The notes beneath the pieces were generated by a model that was not told the DNA's origin, did no database searches, and was given only the letters and a program-made list of their open reading frames with translations. From Brachynemurus nebulosus (Eukaryota > Arthropoda > Insecta > Neuroptera > Myrmeleontidae), in NCBI GenBank assembly GCA_035578155.1, contig JAPWDM010000048.1, forward strand, positions 1,765,001 to 1,829,000: 64,000 nucleotides of DNA. Direction: 5' to 3'. The position numbers and the translations under genes are program-made. Position 1 is the first letter of the stretch. Each line of letters opens with the position of its first letter. Below, piece after piece: positions 1 through 14,506 of the stretch.

Positions 1-1222
1 GTTCAGTTTCCGACAAGAGTCTCCTAGCCTGAGGTGCACTGTTCGCTAAAAGTATTAAGTCATCTGCGAACGCTAGGCAGGAGAGACTGCTGCCTCCAGC
101 CGACATTTGCTCTAGTGCAAGAAAAAGCGGTTCGGTGACAAGATTGTATAATAGAGGGGATAGTGGATCCCCTTGCTTCACTCCTCGGACTAGATTGATT
201 GTGGCACTTTCATTGCCACAGTGAATTGTTGTGTGCGCCCCTCTATACGATTCTTCCACGAGCCGCACCGCATGCTCGTGGAGCCCCTTTCGACGCAGTG
301 CAGGTCCAATTGACTGGTGGGGTATCCTGTCAAAGGCCTTTGAAATGTCTAATTGCACTACGACCAGGCCTTTGTGACTGCTTTTTGCCTGACATATAAC
401 TTCATTAAGGAGGTGCACATTGTTAAAAATACCAGACTCGGGGACGAATCCTTTTTGTCTGGTATTGAGTTTAATCACCCCTGATAGCTGATTATTGATT
501 ATACCAAAATAGGTGCGCGCGACAATGCCCGAGATAGTAATGGGCCTGTAACTACTAACTTCTTGTGGATCTTTTCCCTCTTTTAGCAGCAGGGTGGTTC
601 TGTTTTCTTGCCATTTTGTAGGAAATTTTTGTAAAGCAGTCACTAAGTTAAACAACTTTGTCAGGACTTTTACGACAGCCGGTTTATTAATATCCGATTT
701 GGTTAGGCCATTAATACCGGCTGCCGAGTCTCCCTTTATATGGGTAATGCGACCCCTCACTTCTTCTACTCTGATTGGGGGGAGGGAGTCGCTGAGAGCT
801 ACGCCTTCTTCATTATAGTCTTCTTCATTTATCTCAATTGCCTGGGCCACCTCGATCAGACTCCTCACCCACACATTGGAGTCATCGTCGATGATCGCAT
901 GCTCAGGTGGCCGATCCTCTTCCTCTGTAACCACGACTGCCGGGACCTCGACAAGCAATCGTGGCCGGTCATCTATTTCCACCGCATTTTGCGGCAGGTT
1001 ATCTTCCGGAAGCGGGACATTAACTTCCGAGTTGTGCTTTTCCGCCTGACTTCGCTCATAGGCCCGTTTATCCCGGACTTGCTTGGCGGTTCTAGTACCC
1101 AGAGCTTCTGAGATGCGCACCGCAATATTTTTGTCATTAGTCCTTTTAATTTCTTCAGTCTTCAATCGTGGTAAGTTGATAACCTTCCAGTCCAGAAAGG
1201 GAATTTCCCAATTTTTTTCTTA
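1..1222 (-). mobile_element. 5'-truncated non-LTR retrotransposon (LINE), R2-like reverse transcriptase, runs off the left edge
   Basis: The minus strand reads open from an in-frame TAA near 1222 down to base 1, about 400 codons, with no stop found by hand translation. Upstream of the RT there is an R2-type segment (ALGTRTAKQVRDKRAYE near 1110-1050, then AAGINGLTKSDI near 700). RT landmarks follow in order: SSYRPITISG, RQKGFVPESG, VVQLDISKAFDRIPHQ (first catalytic Asp), VRGVKQGDPLSPLLYN, and LAFADDLILLAN (catalytic Asp pair) near 70-50. This is the reverse transcriptase of a non-LTR element, which copies its RNA at a nicked target. The order and wording fit the R2/NeSL group, but clade is inferred by eye. 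No start Met or 5' region is present, which is usual for 5' truncation. The endonuclease end lies outside the window. Its GC content is higher than the flanks, suggesting a fairly young insertion. Confidence 0.85.
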
Positions 1223-1642
1223 CATTGGAAAAGACATACCTAGAATTTTGTATTTTGTTACTAGATTGGTTATTTTAAAGAGCAAATTAATTATTTTAAA
1301 CGTTTACTTCAATTTAAAATATTCATGCATTCCGGCCACCTCGGTTCCCTCCGAGAATATTTTCAAAAGCTGGAATATTGACTAATTTGAGAAGAAACCA
1401 ACTGTTGCCAAAGCACCTTGATAAAATCATATTTTTAAATGCAAATCTACTTGAAATTAAAACTCAGTGATGTTTATTTACGTTGAATTTAGTTGTAAGT
1501 CATTTAAGAAATATTGTTTTGTTCATAGATACATATTAAAGAGTAATCAATACTTTTTTATTGTACAAATTATATCTTCTTTAAAATAATAGAGTATGTC
1601 CTCTTTTAATGGCTATTTCCACGACCTAATACTAGCACTAAT
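1223..1642. other. AT-rich stretch, nothing recognised
   Basis: No gene, inverted repeat or array was seen between the LINE fragment and the HTH fragment. Confidence 0.5.
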
Positions 1643-1876
1643 CTAATCATAGTTCGAATTTCTGCTCCTTCCGAATCTTATTAGTCCTGCAAAGAAATAA
1701 AAAATGCAAACACTGTTTAGGTAAACACGTAAACACGACCAAGGAATATTAAATTTGAAAGCTGCAGATTTTTTACTCATACCGTTTTCGACTACAGCTA
1801 CGACAGCATTTTTTAAATCTTCTTCACTATATGAAAAAAATTTTCGAGAAACTTCTTTCCTTTTACTTTTTGCCAT
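1643..1876 (-). CDS. Fragment with pipsqueak/CENP-B-type HTH (pogo/Tigger-like transposase N-terminus)
   Basis: A 77-residue ORF begins with a basic stretch (MAKSKRKEVSRK). It continues YSEEDLKNAVVAVVENGMSK, then KSAAFKFNIPWSCLRVYLN. This is the layout of an HTH_psq domain: an acidic first helix, a second helix with KSAA, and a recognition helix ending in the usual Pro-x-x-x-Leu. Such domains open pogo/Tigger transposases and several insect BTB or jerky-like proteins. After VYLN the reading becomes low in similarity (hydrophobic CIFYFFAGLI) and stops, so the exon may end there or the rest was lost. No DDE domain is found nearby. A transposase remnant is the likeliest reading; a first exon of a host gene cannot be excluded. 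Confidence 0.55.
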   Translation of the reverse strand: MAKSKRKEVSRKFFSYSEEDLKNAVVAVVENGMSKKSAAFKFNIPWSCLRVYLNSVCIFYFFAGLIRFGRSRNSNYD

Positions 1877-2201
1877 ATCTAAAAAGGACTAAAATTTGTA
1901 TTAAATAAGAAACAAAATTATATGCCTACGTATTTTTATAGGTAACCATTACTAAAATTAGGCTTGCTAGAAATGGACACCATTCATGACCATTATTAAC
2001 TCTCATTATATAATTATGAATTAGTAGTGGTCACACCCCAAAATGTAAATTGTATTTTAAAATTTTAAAATTTTCACCTTAATTTATAGCATATATATTG
2101 ATATATTTATTAATGAAACATAGCTGAATTATATAACGGTAGCGAAATTTTATGGAAATCACTTTAAAAGTTTACAGGCAAACTTAATCACAACAACTTA
2201 A
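1877..2201. other. AT-rich stretch, nothing recognised
   Basis: No coding potential or repeat structure seen. Confidence 0.4.
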
Positions 2202-2543
2202 ATATACCCCTGTCGCAGCATCTGCATAACATAGCGAACTTCTAAATATTGGGCACTGGCGGATCTCATCTAAGACCTGTACCGATTTAAAATAGTTTAG
2301 TTTTCTAATAGTAAAAGAATTTTTAAAATCGGCTGGTAATTAGTTTTGGTATTTTTGGGACCCAAGAACCCGAACGAATTTTGTGCACCATAGTTGTATC
2401 CATCTAAAATAATTTAGTCCTCTAGCAGTGAGAAAATTTTAAGAATCGGTTCGATAGCTTATTTCTGGCGTTTTCGGATCTGCAAGATCCCGGTGGACCT
2501 CATTAAAAATCAGCTCGACCGTATATTCTCGACGGACTTTATG

Positions 2544-2626
<83 letters not shown>

Positions 2627-3240
2627 GATATTTTATGTTTCTAACAATAAAAGTATTTTCAGAACCCGTTGTGTAGCATTCTACGCCGCATTTGCATCCA
2701 CAGGACAGTTGTGGATCTCAAATAACACAACCTGTACCTATCTAAAATAGTTTACCGCTGTAATAGCGAAAAAATTTTCAAAATCGGTCAGTTATTTTAT
2801 TTTTGACACTTTTGGGTCCCACTGACGCTGTCGGACCCTACATAACGTAATCTATATCTATCTAAAATAGTTTAGCTCTATAACAGTGAAAAAATTTTCA
2901 AAATCGGTCGGTTAGTTTATTTTTGGCGCTTTTAAGATCCCACGACCCTGACCGACCTCATACAACATATAAGCTATATCCATCTAAAATAATTTACCTC
3001 TGAAAAATTTTCAAAATCGGTCACTTATTTCATTTTTAACACTTTTGGGTCCCGTGCACCCTGGCGGATCTTATATAACGTAATTTATATCTATCTAAAA
3101 TAGTTTAGCTCTCCAACAGTGAAAAAAATTTCAAAATCGGTTTATTAGTTTAACTATCTAATAATAATTATTAGTGAAAAAATTTTCAAAATCGATCCAT
3201 TTAAAAAATTTTTCCGTGCGCACAAACATATTATGTTATT
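2202..3240 (+). mobile_element. Non-autonomous element built on a ~120-bp tandem unit (copy 1)
   Basis: It begins with an end sequence containing CTGTCGCAGCATCTGCATAA (2210-2229), which also occurs near both ends of the 8716-10697 element. Inside, units carrying ATCTAAAATAGTTTA, a run like TTTTCAAAATCGGT and a phrase like CTTTTGGGTCCC recur about every 120 bp (near 2740, 2860, 2980, 3095). A (TA)n array sits between the first and later units. The block is the inverted counterpart of 9150-10697 and has no coding capacity. The far terminal repeat was not found, so the right boundary is approximate. Confidence 0.7.
2546..2623. repeat. (TA)n microsatellite
   Basis: About 78 bp of uninterrupted TA lies inside copy 1 of the 120-bp-unit element. 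It is at the same internal position as the array at 10244-10358 in copy 2. Confidence 0.95.
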
Positions 3241-4084
3241 TTGTTTTATATTTAATAATATTATATGATAACATAAATTTCAATTTCTTGTTTATTTAAA
3301 ATTCATTAAAAAAAAAAAAATAGCTTCATTACAAGAGCTTAAAAAATCCGCTTAATTTTAATTTTTCAACTTGAGACAGAGCTACGTTAATTTTAATGCA
3401 ATTCACAGAGAGACAGAACTTTGTTTATTATAATACAATTAATACATATATGTGAATAGATATCACTTGTTTCTTTAAAAAATCTTAAAAAAAGAAAGCT
3501 TTTTTTATATATTTTATAATGAATTGAGATAGAAATATAAATTACTTATTACACTGACAGAGAGGGCAAAATGGTACAAATGTGAAAAATTACTATTTTC
3601 TCGAAAAATACTTAACATAGAAAGAAAATTATAAGACCAATTTCTTCATAATTTTTTTTCGTCATTTCAACGATGTAAAAATCGAACTGTCTTATGATAG
3701 AATCGAATGATAAAAAATGGCCAGAAAACCTACTTCTGAGCATCCGACGTGTCTGGCTGACGAACTTAGCCGAGCAATCCGGATTTTAGTTCATACACAA
3801 AATTTCATAACCATTAAACGTTTTGTTCAAAGGTTATCGTGGCGACACATATATACCGTGTGAGTTTTCTGAGAGTTGCCATTTTAATTACAGCCAAATC
3901 GTTGATTTAATCGAAAAATTTTTCAAATAAGAGTTGTAGATATCGACGGGGGGAACCAATTGCTATAATCAGGAGCTTTATAGCTCTTATGGTTTTAAAA
4001 ATTATTCAATAAAGCAACAGAAACAAAAAATAAAAAAATAAAAATTTTTATCTAAAGTTTTTTTTTCCAAATTTTACAACTTTC
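3241..4084. other. AT-rich stretch with one dispersed-repeat block
   Basis: No gene seen. The part near 3845-3990 (GTGTGAGTTTTCTGAGAGTT, then GTTGTAGATATCGACGG) recurs near 54910-54955 and 55810-55915, and inverted near 57765-57855, so it belongs to a dispersed repeat family. Confidence 0.5.
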
Positions 4085-4260
4085 GCGCTTAAAAGTAATT
4101 TATTTACAGTTCAACAAATTTGACTTTGCCGCTATCAAGGTAATTTTTTCTTTATTCTAAGTACTGTCTCACTATATCACTATCTCACTTTTAAGGACCT
4201 TGGTGCGGCAAAGTCAGATTTGTTGAACAATAAATGAATTTTGGTGAGTTTAAGAGCGCC
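4085..4260. mobile_element. Short foldback element
   Basis: The arms GTTCAACAAATTTGACTTTG (from 4109) and CAAAGTCAGATTTGTTGAAC (to 4228) are inverted copies. Weaker pairing extends outward to about 4085 and 4260. There is no coding sequence, and the target duplication is not clear. Confidence 0.6.
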
Positions 4261-4348
4261 TAGGTCAAACAAGCCTCATAATTACGGAAAGTAGCTAAGC
4301 GGTAATTGTATTTATGCTACAAAGATGGCTTTACCGTATAGGTTTACC

Positions 4349-4660
4349 TAGAGTCCCTATAATAAATAGAGTCGTGACATGACATCCATTTTCTTTCCAA
4401 AACAGAGCGGGAAGCTTCGAAATTAACTATCACATGTTTGTGTAAATATTTTTGAGTACATAATTATTGTTAATAGGTTATGAATCATGAACAATTAAAA
4501 AAATTTAATTTAATTATTCTTTCTAGGCTAAACTAAATGGTTTTTCTTAAATATTTTTTAACTTATTTTCAATTTATTTTACCCAACGTTAGACAAAAAA
4601 TGCCGGAACCAATCAGTGTTCACCACACATGTCATGACTCTATTTATTATAGGGACTCTA
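4349..4660. mobile_element. TA-flanked MITE (Tc1/mariner type)
   Basis: Terminal inverted repeats GAGTCCCTATAATAAATAGA (left) and TCTATTTATTATAGGGACTC (right) are each flanked by TA. That is the target duplication of the Tc1/mariner superfamily. The element is about 310 bp with no ORF. Confidence 0.75.
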
Positions 4661-5230
4661 TTTTAGTATAAATGAAAATGGCCAAACAATTAGAAATTTA
4701 GAATGTCAGCTATTTAACTAGGCAAATTATATTAATTTTTATTCAATTTTTGGTGTTCATATGGATTTATAACTAAAATGTATCTTCCTGGAATGTAATT
4801 AAATCAAGTAAGTACTTCATATTATGTAATTATTAAAAATAAGCATAAATGGAAATTATTTTATAGGTTATATAAAAATGACAGAAAAGTCCAATTCGGA
4901 AACGAGAATAAAATTTATTTAGGAATTTAGAAATTTTGAATGCCCATGGAATACAAAATCTCCTTTATTTAAAAATAGAGCCATGCGGGAAACGTCCTAT
5001 AAAAAAGTCGTAGAAGCAATGATCATATCAGGTGTACCAGAAGTCAAATCTAAAATGCGAAATTTACGTTCAATTTAATATCAGGGAAGGAGAAAAATTA
5101 AAAAATCTATGAAATCCGGTAATGGCACCGAGGGAAAATTGTAGAACACGTCGACATACTGTAATTTCGATGTTTGCCGGAAAAAGTAAACAATCTTATT
5201 CTATGAAAAACGTATTTTATTTTATCGTTT
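4661..5230. other. AT-rich stretch, nothing recognised
   Basis: No gene or clear repeat structure was seen. Confidence 0.4.
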
Positions 5231-5500
5231 GGTGTCATTTGTTGGTCTGTCACAGCTTAAGGCATTTAGTCAGTTGGTGTAGGTCAGCGAATACACTACG
5301 ATTGTAATGTATTGTAATACCATTATTGCTTGAGCTGCACGTTGGTCTATCTGATAATACGTGTTTTGTAGTTGTGTGTGTGAAAACGCACACAGAAGCA
5401 AACATCAAACCAACACCACTACAAACAGTGTGTACCCACACAACATAGCAATGCGAAGTGGGGAGGATTTTACGTCACTTTTCTGCTACACTCGCAATAC
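5231..5500. repeat. Dispersed repeat, partner at 52846-53110
   Basis: Shared landmarks in the same order with 52846-53110 are CACAGCTTAAGGCAT, AATACGTG, ACTACAAACAGTGTGT and ACGTCAC. The copies are diverged. No terminal repeats or ORF were recognised, so the class is unknown. Confidence 0.6.
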
Positions 5501-6647
5501 TAACTATAATAGTAGTTTGGCCCCTTGGTCATCTTAAACGAACAAAGAAACGATTCTGTGACCCGGCACGCTAATGATAGATTTTATCGAAGCACTATAT
5601 CAGACGTTAGATTTTAAGGCCCAAGTTCAAGCCCCTGTCAGAGCACTTTACCAAGCGCTGGACTGGTTAAGATTTTAAAACTAACTCTAGTATCCAAATT
5701 TCTGACCGATACTGTACTACCGAAAATCGCATGTTGACTGTACCTCAGGGGAATTTTTTTTGTATGTATTTAAAAGCCTGTCAAAAAATGTCAGTTCTTG
5801 GAATTTTTATCAGTTCAAAAATAAAGAAACAACTAATAATTAAATATTTATTTTAGCTGAATTATTAATGAGTTACAAAATGATATACTAAAAATATTAA
5901 TGAGTTACAAAATTATTTAGTAAAAAAATATCACCCATTATAGGCCTCAAGCAAGAAATTATTTATTATGAGTTTTAATATTTTAACATTTAACCTACAG
6001 CGGATAATTGTTTAGTTAGCTAACAAAAGTTCTTGGAATTTTAACGAGTTGCAAAAAATATTGCTTCGTATGGTGCACAGCATTTTATAATTGGAGTATC
6101 ATAAAACTATTTGTAGCGTAATTTCTAAATCAAATCAGAATTATCTGAAATAATTCAGTATTTAATACACACTTGTATATTATATTAACAATATGTATTA
6201 ATTTTAAATAATCTAAGAAAATCTCTATAATTTTGCATTTACCTGTAACTTGTGATATCAAGCTCATACTTATAAGATTATTTAAATATTAAAAAAAGTC
6301 ATTTTAATATAACACCATTTTAGTTTTCGTTAAAAGCTTTACTGATCATTTATGCATGCAAAATTTAATCGTTTATAAGGATCCGGATTTCTGACCGTTG
6401 CTGTACCTGACGACAAATCAGGTGTCGACTGTACTTGTACGAAACTTATTTTAGTCTGTACGAGTATCACGAGTATACATATATTAAACAAAACTCAGTA
6501 AAATTTTTAAAGATCGAATAAAGATGACTTACGTGACACTTTTTATAAATGCTGACGATAATATAATCTTGAAAAGTATAAGTATTGTTTATCTTAATAA
6601 ACCATTAAAGAGATTACTTTAAATAAACAATTAGTCACCGACATATA
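5501..6647. other. AT-rich stretch with one repeated ~60-bp block
   Basis: No gene seen. A block with ATTTCTGACCG, CTGTAC and TTGACTGTAC or TCGACTGTAC occurs near 5695-5755 and again near 6385-6440 in the same orientation. Confidence 0.4.
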
Positions 6648-7068
6648 TGTGGTGACACAGCAAATAGAAAGTTTCACCAACAATTCATAGGAAACGATTT
6701 CACCCCAAACAAAAGGACATTGGAACGATTTCACTTTAAACAAAAGGATATTTCTATTTTCTGTAATAAAAAGGATATTTTTGTATAATTTATTAAATTT
6801 CTAGAATATTCCTTGTCCGCTTTCACCCCTAACAAAATCTGTATAAATAGGACAAGCCAAACGCAATCAAATCAGAGTTAGTTTTTGGCCTTCATACCTT
6901 CATGCTGTACGATTATTGTAAAGTAGTTAATTAGTAAAAATAAAGTTAAAAATTAAAAGTATTTCAAGTGTTTTATTTTTGAGGAAGTTTCCTTACAAAT
7001 TTTCAATGAAAAGTAAAGTTTAAAGTGTAAAGTCTTTTTGTTGTTTTTGGACTTGTTCAATAAAAACA
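6648..7068 (+). mobile_element. Gypsy-type long terminal repeat (LTR)
   Basis: A 421-bp segment starts TGTGGTGACAC and ends AAAACA, the usual TG...CA ends. It carries a TATA-like box (TATAAATAG near 6842) and an AATAAA signal just before its end (7060). It is followed after two bases by TGGCGACCGT, a primer-binding site of the type used by the mdg1/412 lineage (tRNA-Arg in the known elements). No second LTR or gag/pol was found downstream, so this is a 5' LTR remnant. Confidence 0.75.
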
Positions 7069-7230
7069 ACTGGCGACCGTAAAGAATTTAGAAGATTCCA
7101 ACGGAAAGATTAAATCAATTGTTTCCCTGGAAGATTGGACCCATTGTGTCTCAACCAGCGACATAAGCGCTAAAAGGAACGAAGAATACAACACATCTTC
7201 TCCTTGGGTGCGGTTCCCGGTGGCACGACA
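7069..7230 (+). mobile_element. Primer-binding site and 5' leader of the gypsy-type element
   Basis: TGGCGACCGT at 7071-7080 directly follows the LTR. About 150 bp of GC-richer leader follows, then the sequence changes abruptly to an AT-rich tandem array. The internal coding region is missing. Confidence 0.65.
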
Positions 7231-7239
7231 TATATTATT

Positions 7240-8330
7240 TCTAATGGATTTTGATTTAACCGATTTTGAGTTAATACAAATTTAGGTTTTTATTAATATT
7301 GATAATGGATATTGATTTAACCTTCAACATAATTTAGGCTTTATAAATATTACCAATATGAGTACAATTGGATTGTTATTAACATTAATGAAGAAATTTG
7401 ATTTAAACCATTATAAGTCAATATAGTTTAGACCTTACAGTCGAACTCATGTATTTTCAACCTGTCGGGACTAATCCGCTCATGTATTTTCAACTTCTCC
7501 TTTATCCTCACTCCATGGCAATCATAGAGCCACGTGACAGACATAGAACCAATCACAAAAAGCCCGCGCAAATCTTTACACAGTAGCCACGTGTACTTCC
7601 CCAGTGAATAACCTTAAAATGACAAATTGTCAAGTAACATATGATAAACAAAAAAGTGAAACATGAAAAAAGTGTAATAAACTTGTAATAAAATTATTTT
7701 TTAAACAATTGCAAATGAAATAAAACCATATATTGTAGGATAAAGCCACCAGTGGTCAATCGATTAATCTGACAGTTATTTTTCTGTATTAAAGTATTGC
7801 GTGAGAAGTGGGGACCAAAAACTTGAAAATACGTGAGTAAAATCAGTTGAAAATAGATGGTGTTGAAAATACATGAGTTGAAAATACATGAGTCCGACTG
7901 TATTAATAATCATAATGAATTTTGAGTTAACCTATTCTAAGGCAATACCAATTTGGATTTTTTACTGACATTAATGAAGAATTTGATTTAACCTATTATG
8001 AGTCAATAGTTAAGACTATTAATATTCATGATGGATTTTAGTTTAACCAATCTTGAATTAATACAAATTTGTAATTATATTAATATGGATAATGGATATT
8101 GCTATTTTCAGTCAACATAATTTGAGTTTTATAAATATTATAAGTTAATGTAATTTGAATTTTTTATTAACATTAATAAAGAAATTTGATTTAACCCATT
8201 ATGGGTCAACATAGTTTAGACTATTAATATTCATGATGAAATTTGATTTATCCTATTATGGGTCAATACAAATTATGAATTTTTATTAATATTGTAATGA
8301 GTTTCAATTTAACCTATTGGGTCATTACAC
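7240..8330. repeat. Degenerate AT-rich tandem repeat array, interrupted by a MITE
   Basis: Phrases such as GATTTAACC, GAGTTAATACAAATTT and TTTTTATTAATATT recur irregularly about every 60-80 bp on both sides of the 7436-7902 insertion. It is non-coding. Confidence 0.7.
7436..7902. mobile_element. TA-flanked MITE (Tc1/mariner type)
   Basis: Ends CAGTCGAACTCATGTATTTT and a right end complementary to it (AAAATACATGAGTCCGACTG) are flanked by TA on both sides. The right end repeats the subterminal motif GTTGAAAATACATGAGT. It is inserted in the tandem array. Its TACAGTCGA end resembles the MITE at 34981-35363. Confidence 0.8.
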
Positions 8331-8671
8331 GCCACTTCATCCAGGTCATGTCACCCACGACCTCAGGTTTAGCTGAAAATTTTTTTATTTGTTTATTTAA
8401 CCATCCTAATCATCTGTACAAAATTTAAAAAAATTATCTCTAATAGTTTTCAAGTTATGAATTTTTGAAATTTAGCAAAATATTGTTAATATGGTGTTTC
8501 CGCAGCTATCACTTTCGGTGATGTTATTATATTAAAAAATCCATAACTTCTGTAATATTTAACATAAATCAATAATTTTTTCATCAAAATGTTCAGAAAA
8601 GTCAGGAGATTACAGGAAAAATAAATTTGGTTGATTATCACTTCATGTTTCTATGTAATGTTTTGTTAGAC
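8331..8671. other. AT-rich stretch, nothing recognised
   Basis: No gene or repeat structure was identified. Confidence 0.4.
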
Positions 8672-8715
8672 TTAAATTTTTCCGAGAAAAACTAACTTTT
8701 ATAAACGGTCGCCGT

Positions 8716-10697
<1,982 letters not shown>

Positions 10698-11976
10698 TTT
10701 TATTATAATGTAATTATTACCTAATTATTATCAACGTCGAATTTAATTTTGTGTATAAACAGCATATATAAATATTTTATACATATGCAATTTAGCCATT
10801 TCATACATACTACATAACAAATTTTACTTTACAGTATAAATTATTCTTTTGAAATTAATGATCCAGCATTTTTATTAATTAACTAGTAAAATAGTAAGTA
10901 CTCTAAAGAAAATTTAATATTACACGGTCACTACTAAAAATATAAAAGGCTTCATCACAGACCAATGAACACTATTATATATTATATTATAGAAACCAAT
11001 TATATAAATGTATAATTGAGGCAGCCAGTTACGACCAAGTTCCGACCTTAATAGTATTCTGTAATATAGTAATGGATGATATCCGTAGTAACGTTTTCAA
11101 ATAATTATTGTAAAAATATAATACTGATAATAAAATTTTACTTTTGAAACTGCACAATTTTGAAAGAAAAAAGGTGGCGTTCGCTTTATCTTCAAAATAC
11201 GTACGTATACAAATTATGTCATGCAATAATTATAGTGGCATTTGCTCAAAAATTGACATTATATTACGATTGACGATTCATTTCTATGGAAATGAATAAA
11301 TAACTGAAAAATCCTAAAAATAATTAAAATTAGAATGCTGGATCTCGACAAAATACTGTGAAAATTAAATATGCTGTTGAAGTATGAATATTACTTACTT
11401 TTTGAGTTTTCGGGCGAGCGTCTCATATAGGCACTATGCAAGGTACAGTACCAGTTAACCTTAACCAGTACTGCGCTACTGTGATGGTATGCTGCGTAGC
11501 TAATAAATTAAACACATTTTGATTATAATTTTTTTATTATAATAAACAGCAAATATAATGATATAACAAAATTTCAAATTTACATAATAATAAGACACAT
11601 TATTTCAACTGAGAATAAAATAGTATCATAATTAACAGGACAATCTGTTAAAAAATTCAAATAAATTATAAATTCTATAAATATATGTATGTCTGTTAAA
11701 TTTCAGTTTACTGTTATATTTTGTATGTTTCTTTTCTTTAATTATTTACGCACACAATAAAAGTAGGCCGTTATACTTAAACCACAAAATATTAAAAACA
11801 GTACTAGTCACTTAAAAATTACTAAACTTACAAACCTATAAAAATATTTTTAACAACCTATAAAAATATTTTTAACATATTCATAACTAAATTCAGTGTA
11901 AACCATACACATCAACTGAATATAAAAATTTCAAACGAATAAAATTTTTAAATTTTAATTTTTTATATAAGCGTTA
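10698..11976. other. AT-rich stretch, nothing recognised
   Basis: No credible gene, array or terminal repeat was found. Confidence 0.4.
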
Positions 11977-12109
11977 TAGTCCAAGCTCCGATAGCACAAA
12001 ATCATACCTGATGGGCGAAAAAAACGTCAAATCTATATTTGATAGACTTGAGCGTTACTTTATGGTATTCCATTTTAAAATTAAAAGACAATTTTTTGCT
12101 TAGTTAATA

Positions 12110-12270
12110 CTACTTTATTTAAAGTTTTTAAATATCTGTGACATGTTTCGGACCCATATGGCCATTAACGAACTGTTCATTAATGGCCATATTCCGAAAT
12201 ACGGTATAATTCTAATAATGTTCAATTTTATCAACATAGTTTAGTATAATTTATATTTTGTAAATTCCTA
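12110..12270. repeat. Dispersed repeat, inverted partner at 52355-52460
   Basis: ACGGTATAATTCTAATAATG and AAATTCCTAGGGTTCACTTT here are closely matched on the opposite strand near 52355-52460. Confidence 0.65.
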
Positions 12271-12278
12271 GGGTTCAC

Positions 12279-12282
<4 letters not shown>

Positions 12283-12367
<85 letters not shown>
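12283..12367. repeat. (TA)n microsatellite
   Basis: About 85 bp of uninterrupted TA. Confidence 0.95.
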
Positions 12368-12369
<2 letters not shown>

Positions 12370-14505
12370 GAGTGTAGAGTCCCTGTACTGTCTAAAATAA
12401 AATCGGGTCACGAGTTTTCATCATTCGCCATTTTTTATCATAGGTTCATCTAAAATAAATTCGAATAAAATAAAATGTTGAGAAAAGTCATTTAATTCAA
12501 CATAAAAAGAATGATTAAATTAAAAATTTTTAATTGTTCATTAACACATAACTTAGTGACAATAATTATGTACTCAAACATATGATAATTAATTTTGACA
12601 TTTTTTTGATGAAAAATTTCCCAATTGTATTTAGTATACGAACTATTGCCTACAAGTCGCGGACTGTGGCAATAAAAATTCGTCTTTGAAAACAAGTGGC
12701 AGGGACATGGTTTTTATCAGGTTATATCTCAGACCAGAAATGAACCATTTATGTATGGCAGAATCAAAATTATATAATTGACTTTTAGAATATAGATGTC
12801 GCGACTATAGTTCTCTAATTTTAAATCGGCCATTGGTGGTATAACGCGTGCGCCAACGACATAAGTGTTCCATTTTGTCAGTTTTGGTACGGAATACTAA
12901 ACAGGTGATAAAAGTTTAGTCAGTGTATGTATTTTGTTTAGATATACAGATACAGATGTGCCGTGACTATTTGGACCCGATTTCGTCGGGTGAGTGACGA
13001 AAGGAAGGAGGTAAAGCAACCATATATAACATAGAAAGTAATGTCTTACAGAATTGCTTGTACACTTGCACATAAAGTTAATGTATTTTCCAATTACATT
13101 TATAAATGTAACTTTAATTACAAAAGCAAAAGGCTAAAAATCAATTTTATTCTAACTGATGGTTTTATTATAGTATTTCTTGTGAGAAGTATTTTTTTAA
13201 CCGAAATTATGCCTTTTTAATTAATTTTTTTTGTAATCTTATAATACTGTACAGAGCGTGTATGGTTGTTACTAGAGTTATAGAATTATGAATAGTATGA
13301 ATAACCACCCAACAACATACACTAAGCATTGTATCTGTGGTTACCAATCGGTGGACCAGCTGTACATATTATCAGTGACATATTATCAATAATAAGCTAG
13401 AATATTGATTTGGAAGTTAAATCAAATTTTTATTCACTAATTTTTTATCAAATAACATCATTTTTATGAAATGTTCTCGTCTTTCTCATTTTCGTTTTTA
13501 GAATATTTGAACAAAGATTATAAAAATAATCATGTTTATCACAAGTTTTTTCAACTTTTGTTAAATTTCTTCAAAAATAAGATAATACATAAATTGTTTT
13601 ATTACTCAACCACATTCTACAATTTATTTCTGGACTTTTTTGAAAAATCTTATTACATAAGTTTATTTATCTAAAGTTCTTAGATATGAAATAATTAAAA
13701 TATTTCTCCCCTGCGGTGTCGGTGTCTTTACATCAATTTATAGAATTATCTTAAAATAATTTGAATTTCAAAAGCTACGATTAGAAATTTTTCTGCTAAA
13801 TATTACAATTTACTTACTGCGTGCATAACTGCGTGCAATATTCAGTGCATTTGTAAAGAGTTTAGTTTTTAACAACACAGTCATAAAAGTGTGATATTTT
13901 AAATTTTATATTACAAATATGAAATTTAGTTTATAAAATAAAACATAACATTTTGCTTTACTGTGTTTTATTAAAATAAGAAAATAAGGAACAGTAAATC
14001 AATAAATAAATAATCTATTTTTTTTTTTTTGTTTGCTTTTTCCAAACTTCTATTCACAATTGTTTGGTGGTCACTGAAATTTTTGCTACTTTACAGCGAC
14101 GCATACCTATTGTTATATTTTTTTCCTGTTCCACTTACTACTAAGTTGTTCTACTAAGTTACTAAGTTGTTTTACTAAGTTGTTCTACTAACTACTAATC
14201 TACTTACTTAGGTGTGAACAACGCTTTACTCTCACAAAACACCTCGTTGAATTTCACATATTATGTTATAGCAGATTATATATATTTTACTAAGGGATCG
14301 GTCTGTCTGGCCTTTTTTTGTTAGACATCTTTTAATTAGTGAGAATTTTAGGCAAACTTACCCTCATATAACACTTGAATTTTTTTTAAAATGAAACTAT
14401 TAGATAGTACTAATCTATTGAAATTGATGTGTCTGGAAAATTTTGTTAACTAATGCCTAAAAAAAAAAATAATACCCGGAATAATTTAATAATACTTTTA
14501 ACAAG
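12368..14505. other. AT-rich stretch, no gene recognised
   Basis: Lies inside the possible 4.2-kb TIR element. No transposase-like reading frame was found. A short phrase TTTTGTTAACTAATGCCTAA near 14440 recurs near 17128. Confidence 0.4.

Positions 14506-14506
<1 letters not shown>

Noticed and set aside
199..1385. Plus-strand frames at 199-399, 594-818, 740-1111 and 1083-1385
   Set aside because: They are antisense shadows of the reverse transcriptase on the minus strand.
7436..7902. Possible relation to the MITE at 34981 through the shared TACAGTCGA end
   Set aside because: Only about 9 bp are shared and the interiors differ, so I do not claim one family.
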